Source of the DNA: Mycoplasmatota bacterium
GTDB taxonomy: Bacteria; Bacillota_I; Bacilli_A; Izemoplasmatales; Izemoplasmataceae
Direction of reading: 5' to 3'
Length of the DNA: 10,672 nt
Assembly: GCA_022712785.1 (NCBI GenBank)
Contig: JAFLJX010000258.1
Location: 1 to 10,672, forward strand
Shown here: in pieces, positions 6,403 to 10,672 of the stretch
Layout of the letters: every line of letters begins with the position of its first letter
Numbering within the stretch: position 1 is the first letter of the stretch
Notes under the pieces: generated by a model
Seen by the model: the letters and a program-made list of their open reading frames with translations, nothing else
Told to the model about the DNA's origin: nothing
The model's database searches: none
Translations under genes and position numbers: made by a program

Positions 6403-7596
6403 ATGGAATTATTACATTATGACGAAAACAAAATAAAAAAATTAAATAAATTTATGAAAGAATTAATTGTTGGTAGTGATAAATATACAAAGAAAGAAAT
6501 ATATGATAAATATGCAGATACTATAAATGATGTAACCCCATTAGATATATTTTACTTAGATATGTACAAACAAAACACATCATATTCAATAGATGAAATA
6601 AAAGAAGAAGCGAATAGATTTGTGAATGTTTTTTATCATGGATTGGTTAAAGTAAAAAAAGAAGATTACGATCATATTTTCTTTAAAAGTTTACTTAAAG
6701 AAAATAGATCGATTGAAAGACATTTAAATTCATTAAAAGTATACTATAAAAGAAATGAAGTGGAAGCTCATAAATCTGAGTTAATAAAAGGATTTGAAGT
6801 GTGTCTTCAGTTTGAAAAGAAGTTTATCAAAAAAGAAAATATTTTATTTCCTCATTTAGAAAAAGTTTTGCCTTCAACTAAACCCCTTGAGGTTATGTGG
6901 AGTCTCCATGATGATGCTCGTAAATTAGTTAAAGATATATTATTTGAATTAAAAAAAGAAGTCTTTGATGAAAAAGAATTCTTAATACTTATGGGTGAAT
7001 ATTATTATTTAATTTTGGGATTAAATATTAAAGATGAGTTAATACTATTACCAGTTTCTGATATGACGCTTAGTAATGATGTATTAAATGAAATATATTC
7101 TGAAAGTTTTGAATATGGTTATGCTTTAACTGATATCATCCCAGATTCTAAATATTTTAAAGAAGTAAAAGAAACTGTTTTTGAAGGTTCATTTAAAACT
7201 AAAACTGGTTCATTAAGTTTTAAAGAAATAGACTTACTGTTTAATGTTCTACCTCTTGATATAACTTTTGTAGATAAAAACAACAGAGTAAAATATTTTA
7301 ATGATAGACCAGAAAGACATTTTCCAAGAAATCCTTCTGTTATTGGTAGACTAGTTAAACACTGCCATCCTCCTAAAAGTGTACAAGTAGTAGAAGATAT
7401 TGTAGAAGCTTTTAAAAACGGGACTAAAGATTTCGCAGATTTTTGGATTACTTTTAAAGGTTCTACGTTATATATTACATACTATGCAGTAAGAGATAAC
7501 GATAATAACTATATAGGAGTTCTTGAGGTGTCTCAAGACATCACATATATAAAAACCTTAGAAGGTAGTAAAAAATTGCTTGATTGGGATAAATAA
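6403..7596 (+). CDS. DUF438 / hemerythrin-like (HHE) / PAS sensory protein
   Basis: A 397-residue soluble protein with the COG2461 architecture. Residues about 10-80 match the DUF438 pattern (LNKFMKELIVG, VTPLDIFYLD, IDEIKEEANRFVNVFYHGL). Residues about 90-200 are the hemerythrin-like helical region, with KENRSIERHL (99-108), KKENILFPHLEK (143-154) and VMWSLHDDAR (164-173). Residues about 270-388 are a PAS domain containing DITFVDKNNRVKYFN, FPRNPSVIGR, the family box HCHPPKS (320-326), and YYAVRD through EVSQDITYIKTLEG. In this family the helical region may bind iron or heme and the PAS domain a small ligand or cofactor; its role is thought to be redox or gas sensing but is not established. 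Position 140 is lysine where I expect a histidine before the KEN-LFP box, so metal binding may be altered. There is no output domain or membrane span. GGAGG at 6391-6395 fixes the start. Divergence from the OFA transporter hints at, but does not show, a link. Confidence 0.88.
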   Translation: MELLHYDENKIKKLNKFMKELIVGSDKYTKKEIYDKYADTINDVTPLDIFYLDMYKQNTSYSIDEIKEEANRFVNVFYHGLVKVKKEDYDHIFFKSLLKENRSIERHLNSLKVYYKRNEVEAHKSELIKGFEVCLQFEKKFIKKENILFPHLEKVLPSTKPLEVMWSLHDDARKLVKDILFELKKEVFDEKEFLILMGEYYYLILGLNIKDELILLPVSDMTLSNDVLNEIYSESFEYGYALTDIIPDSKYFKEVKETVFEGSFKTKTGSLSFKEIDLLFNVLPLDITFVDKNNRVKYFNDRPERHFPRNPSVIGRLVKHCHPPKSVQVVEDIVEAFKNGTKDFADFWITFKGSTLYITYYAVRDNDNNYIGVLEVSQDITYIKTLEGSKKLLDWDK

Positions 7597-7616
7597 TAAA
7601 ACTTATTAGTTTGTTT
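7594..7616 (+). terminator. Weak possible terminator after the DUF438-PAS gene
   Basis: TAATAA (including the stop codon) can pair with TTATTA around an AAC loop, followed by GTTTGTTT. The stem is only six A-T pairs, so termination here is doubtful and some read-through into the next gene is plausible. Confidence 0.25.
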
Positions 7617-7641
7617 ACATTCTTTCCCTTTTTGTTATAAT
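7614..7641 (+). promoter_or_regulatory. Promoter of the large foldase-like lipoprotein gene
   Basis: TTTACA (7614-7619), a 16-base spacer and a perfect TATAAT (7636-7641) with an extended TGT just before it. The leader of about 60 bases is almost pure A/T. GGAGG at 7694-7698 is six bases from the start codon. Confidence 0.65.
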
Positions 7642-7704
7642 ATATACAGGATAAATATATATTATCTATATTGATAAAATACTATATATATATGGAGGCT
7701 TATT

Positions 7705-10629
7705 ATGAAATTAATTACCAAATTATCAATTGTGGCCAGTCTTGGTCTTATAATAATAATTGCTTTAAGTGGTTGTAATAAAAAAGGAGATGCACCAGTT
7801 GTAGTTAGTAGTAATGAAATAACAATTGCTGTAGGTGGAGTTGAGCCTGACTGGACAACTTTAGTAATTATCGAAGATGATATTGATGAAGAAATAATAA
7901 TTGATTCATCAATGATTGATGTGTCTAATGTAGATTTAGAAGTTCTTGGAGTATATACAGCTATATACACGATAACTGATTCAGATGGTAATAAAACTGT
8001 TTTTGAACTCACAGTTAACGTTGTTGATAAAACAACTCCTTTAGTTGATTTAAGAGGAGAGTCTTTTATTTATTTAACTGTTGGAGAAGACTATGAAGAA
8101 CAAGGAGTTATAATGTATGATAATTATGATTCGGATTTAACATTTGATGTTGAAGGAACAGTGGACGTTGATAATGCGGGAGAATATTTCTTAAATTATA
8201 CAGTAACTGATTCTTCAGGTAATACTTCAATAAAACTAACAAGGTTGGTTATTGTTGAAAATTTTAAACAAATGGTTTCAAATAAGGATGATGTATATTT
8301 CTCTATTGGTAATTTTGAAATTACTAAAGAAGATTTATATTATGAAATGATTGATCCTAGTGGATTATATTTATTACTTAATTATGTAGATTCAATAATA
8401 TTGAGTGATGATGTAAATGAAGTAACTAGTGCTGAGTTAATTGATGAGTTAAATAGATTAACTTTTAATACAACCGATATCAATAAAATTAATAGGCTAG
8501 ACCCTGTAGCTTATAAAAACAGTATAGATATATTTAATAGCACTTTATTAGAATTAGGATATAATCCTCTAAATGAAGATGAAGTTAATGAATATTTGTC
8601 ATTAAATATAGCTAAAAGAAATTCATTTTTATCTAAATATGTGAACGATCTACTAGATTCTGATTTCTACGCAAGTAGTATTACAGTAGAAAATTATTAT
8701 AAAGACACTGTTAAAGGTGATGTTTGTGCTTTAGAATTAAGATTTAATAGTGAAACTGAAGTAAAAAATGTGTTTAACCATTTTAATTTAGTGCCTGACT
8801 ATAATGAAGGTTTTGGATTATATTATGGTGAAACACCAATTGAAGAAGTAGAAAACTTTAGTACGATAAATACAACACAATTAAGCAACGAAGAAACTTT
8901 CAGTTACTTCGTTAAAATGTATAATTATTTAAATCCAGGTAGTCCTCAGTTATCGGAGGATATCAGTAAAGAAGATTTATGTATTAGCTATCCTGAATTA
9001 ACTAGTTATAAATATAGTGACATATTAGATGAATTTGGTGATAACCAAGTTTATATGAATTATGTTGATTACATTTTTGAAGATTTAAACATACTTTATG
9101 ATATTTATTCGTATGAGTCATTAACTTTTGGGCATAACGAAATGTTTGTTTATAAAATATCAGAAAATGAAGAAAACGGATATGATGATCTATCAACTTT
9201 GGAAAAAGACGCACTTGAGTTAGAGTATATGTCACAAAGAATATTAGAAAGTGAAACCTTGATTGAAGACTACATGATATCATTAAGAGTAGAAAATGAG
9301 TTTAACATAGTTGAACAATTTTTAGGAGCTCTATATCAATCACAATATTTACAAAATATGGATACATATAAAGACCCTATTGTTATGGCAACACTTGGTG
9401 AAATTGAAATATCTGTGGATACATTTTATGAATACGTTGAAGATAGATTAGGATATAGATACACTATATATTTAAAAGGAATAAACAATTTATTAAATAA
9501 CGGTGTTTATGAAGAACTTTATGGTGATAACTTTGATGTTTTAACAAACGAATCTGAAGAGATAGTTGGGTATAGAGCTCAACTACAACAAATAAAAGAT
9601 TACTTTGAATTAGAAAGATATGAATCTTACGGATATAGTTCATTTGTATATACGTGGAGTGAATTTATGTTTTTATCTCTTAATTCAATAAATGAAACTG
9701 AAGCATTAAATAATCTTTTAATCTTTCAAACATTAACTGATCCTTATACAATGAGTGATTTTGATTTTGATGTTGTATCAGTTTATATTCAAAATCAATA
9801 TGATAATTTCTTTGATTTGAATGTTGAACATTTATTATTATATGTTGATTTTAATAATGACTTTGTACCTGACAATTATTTAGAATATATTGAAGGATTA
9901 GATGAAACAGAAATTCTAGAATTTAATAGTTTAATATCATCTTTTGATTCTCTAGTAAGAACGAAATATGATTCAGGAAAATCATTAGAAGATATCGTTG
10001 ATGAATTTAATAATGGATTATTAAATGACGAATCAAATGATTGGGTTATATATAGAGAATATGGATTCAAATTATTAACCGAAGATTTAACTATGGACGA
10101 GGAATCACTAAATGTATATAATACAACTAATTATGATAGTGCATTTAGAGAATCATTAAAAAGAATATATGATGAATATTCAATATTACCGGAACCTGGG
10201 TTATCATATTTAGATCCGAGTTTTACTAATTCAGCATTTGGAATGCATATTATACTTGCCTCAAAAGGTGATAACTTTGAACAACCTTCAGCCTATTTTG
10301 ATCAGTCAAGTAGTGATGTGACTTATTCTGAGGGGTCTAACAATCTATTTGACTTACCAACTCAAGAGCAGTTATCACTTTATAAAACAATAATAATAAA
10401 TGAACTTACAGAAACTGAAAGTGACATTTCTTTACCTGATTCAGTAGTTGAAGCAATAGAGTATTATTATAATTCTGTGTTTGCGAATCCAGTATATGTT
10501 AATACGTTTTTGATAGAAGCAGCACAAGACATAGTAAATGGAGATTCAATGTTTACAATTAGTAATGTAGAAAACATGGCAAAAGTATTAGAACTTTATG
10601 AATCATTATTAGAAAGTATTAACAATTAA
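7705..10629 (+). CDS. Large lipoprotein: Ig-like/DUF5011 domains plus two SurA/PrsA-like foldase modules
   Basis: A 974-residue predicted lipoprotein. The signal ends in ALSGC, giving lipidated C24. Residues about 36-107 form a beta domain ending YTITDSDGNKTVFELTV. Residues about 112-185 fit DUF5011-type Ig-like domains (LTVGEDYEEQGVIMYDN, then AGEYFLNYTVTDSSGN). The rest is alpha-rich and very acidic. Two segments, 196-233 (YFSIGNFEITKEDLYYEM) and 557-597 (VMATLGEIEISVDTFYEYV), look like the N-terminal motif of SurA/PrsA chaperones (V-x-G-x-x-I-x-x-D-x-Y/F). After the second, VEHLLLYVD (707-715) and, much later, SAFGMHIILASKG (843-855) resemble the first and last strands of a parvulin (PpiC) rotamase domain, with a long insertion between them. 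After the first, ALELRFNSETEV (342-353) could be a decayed equivalent. I infer an extracytoplasmic folding factor; isomerase activity is uncertain. The Ig-like calls are firmer than the foldase call. It has its own promoter; no terminator is visible before the window ends. Confidence 0.75.
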   Translation: MKLITKLSIVASLGLIIIIALSGCNKKGDAPVVVSSNEITIAVGGVEPDWTTLVIIEDDIDEEIIIDSSMIDVSNVDLEVLGVYTAIYTITDSDGNKTVFELTVNVVDKTTPLVDLRGESFIYLTVGEDYEEQGVIMYDNYDSDLTFDVEGTVDVDNAGEYFLNYTVTDSSGNTSIKLTRLVIVENFKQMVSNKDDVYFSIGNFEITKEDLYYEMIDPSGLYLLLNYVDSIILSDDVNEVTSAELIDELNRLTFNTTDINKINRLDPVAYKNSIDIFNSTLLELGYNPLNEDEVNEYLSLNIAKRNSFLSKYVNDLLDSDFYASSITVENYYKDTVKGDVCALELRFNSETEVKNVFNHFNLVPDYNEGFGLYYGETPIEEVENFSTINTTQLSNEETFSYFVKMYNYLNPGSPQLSEDISKEDLCISYPELTSYKYSDILDEFGDNQVYMNYVDYIFEDLNILYDIYSYESLTFGHNEMFVYKISENEENGYDDLSTLEKDALELEYMSQRILESETLIEDYMISLRVENEFNIVEQFLGALYQSQYLQNMDTYKDPIVMATLGEIEISVDTFYEYVEDRLGYRYTIYLKGINNLLNNGVYEELYGDNFDVLTNESEEIVGYRAQLQQIKDYFELERYESYGYSSFVYTWSEFMFLSLNSINETEALNNLLIFQTLTDPYTMSDFDFDVVSVYIQNQYDNFFDLNVEHLLLYVDFNNDFVPDNYLEYIEGLDETEILEFNSLISSFDSLVRTKYDSGKSLEDIVDEFNNGLLNDESNDWVIYREYGFKLLTEDLTMDEESLNVYNTTNYDSAFRESLKRIYDEYSILPEPGLSYLDPSFTNSAFGMHIILASKGDNFEQPSAYFDQSSSDVTYSEGSNNLFDLPTQEQLSLYKTIIINELTETESDISLPDSVVEAIEYYYNSVFANPVYVNTFLIEAAQDIVNGDSMFTISNVENMAKVLELYESLLESINN

Positions 10630-10672
10630 GAGTAGTTAATAAAAATTCAACTGTAAAAAGAACAATAAAATA

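Noticed and set aside
7641..7693. ATATAT-rich tract as a microsatellite or origin-like element
   Set aside because: The runs are short and irregular, no DnaA boxes were noticed nearby, and it is simply the A/T-rich leader of the downstream gene.
7662..8012. Minus-strand open frame of 116 codons opposite the large lipoprotein
   Set aside because: It is rich in S, I and T as expected from the antisense of a D/E/V/I-rich gene, and it covers the promoter side of a clear coding start. No motif or ribosome site supports it.

Overview
The window is clearly AT-rich DNA with gram-positive style signals: strong AGGAGG-type ribosome binding sites, TATAAT boxes often with an extended TGn, and U-tailed hairpin terminators. 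TGA is used as a stop (azlC, the left-end remnant) and tryptophan is TGG, so the code is the standard bacterial one, not the Mycoplasma/Spiroplasma code. Short gram-positive lipoprotein signals on very large, acidic, repeat-rich surface proteins suggest a low-GC Firmicutes/Tenericutes relative, perhaps an Acholeplasma- or Izemoplasma-like lineage. That placement is inference; no marker gene is present.

Layout: (1) 1-330, decayed tail of an AlbA_2/HATPase_c_4-type ATP-binding regulator (COG2865-like), split over two frames. (2) 409-1332, D-2-hydroxyacid dehydrogenase, closed by a very strong terminator. (3) 1458-3818, lipoprotein built almost wholly of seven PPC-like beta-domain repeats, with its own promoter and terminator. 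(4) 4003-5011, overlapping azlC-azlD pair for branched-chain amino acid export, ending at a bidirectional terminator. (5) 5054-6208, minus strand, OFA-family (oxalate/formate antiporter-like) major facilitator transporter, whose mRNA should start in a short hairpin. (6) 6403-7596, divergent DUF438-HHE-PAS sensory protein. (7) 7705-10629, a 974-residue lipoprotein with Ig-like domains at its N-terminus followed by what looks like two SurA/PrsA-like chaperone modules.

Apart from azlCD, nearly every gene appears to be its own transcription unit, so there is no long operon tying functions together. Loose themes are keto/hydroxy-acid and branched-chain amino acid handling (dehydrogenase, AzlCD, OFA transporter), redox sensing (DUF438-PAS, divergent from the transporter), and cell-surface lipoproteins (PPC repeats and the foldase-like protein). 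I see no tRNA, rRNA, CRISPR array, insertion sequence or complete mobile element. No gap between genes exceeds 300 bases. The most unusual objects are the two large lipoproteins and the scrambled gene remnant at the left edge.
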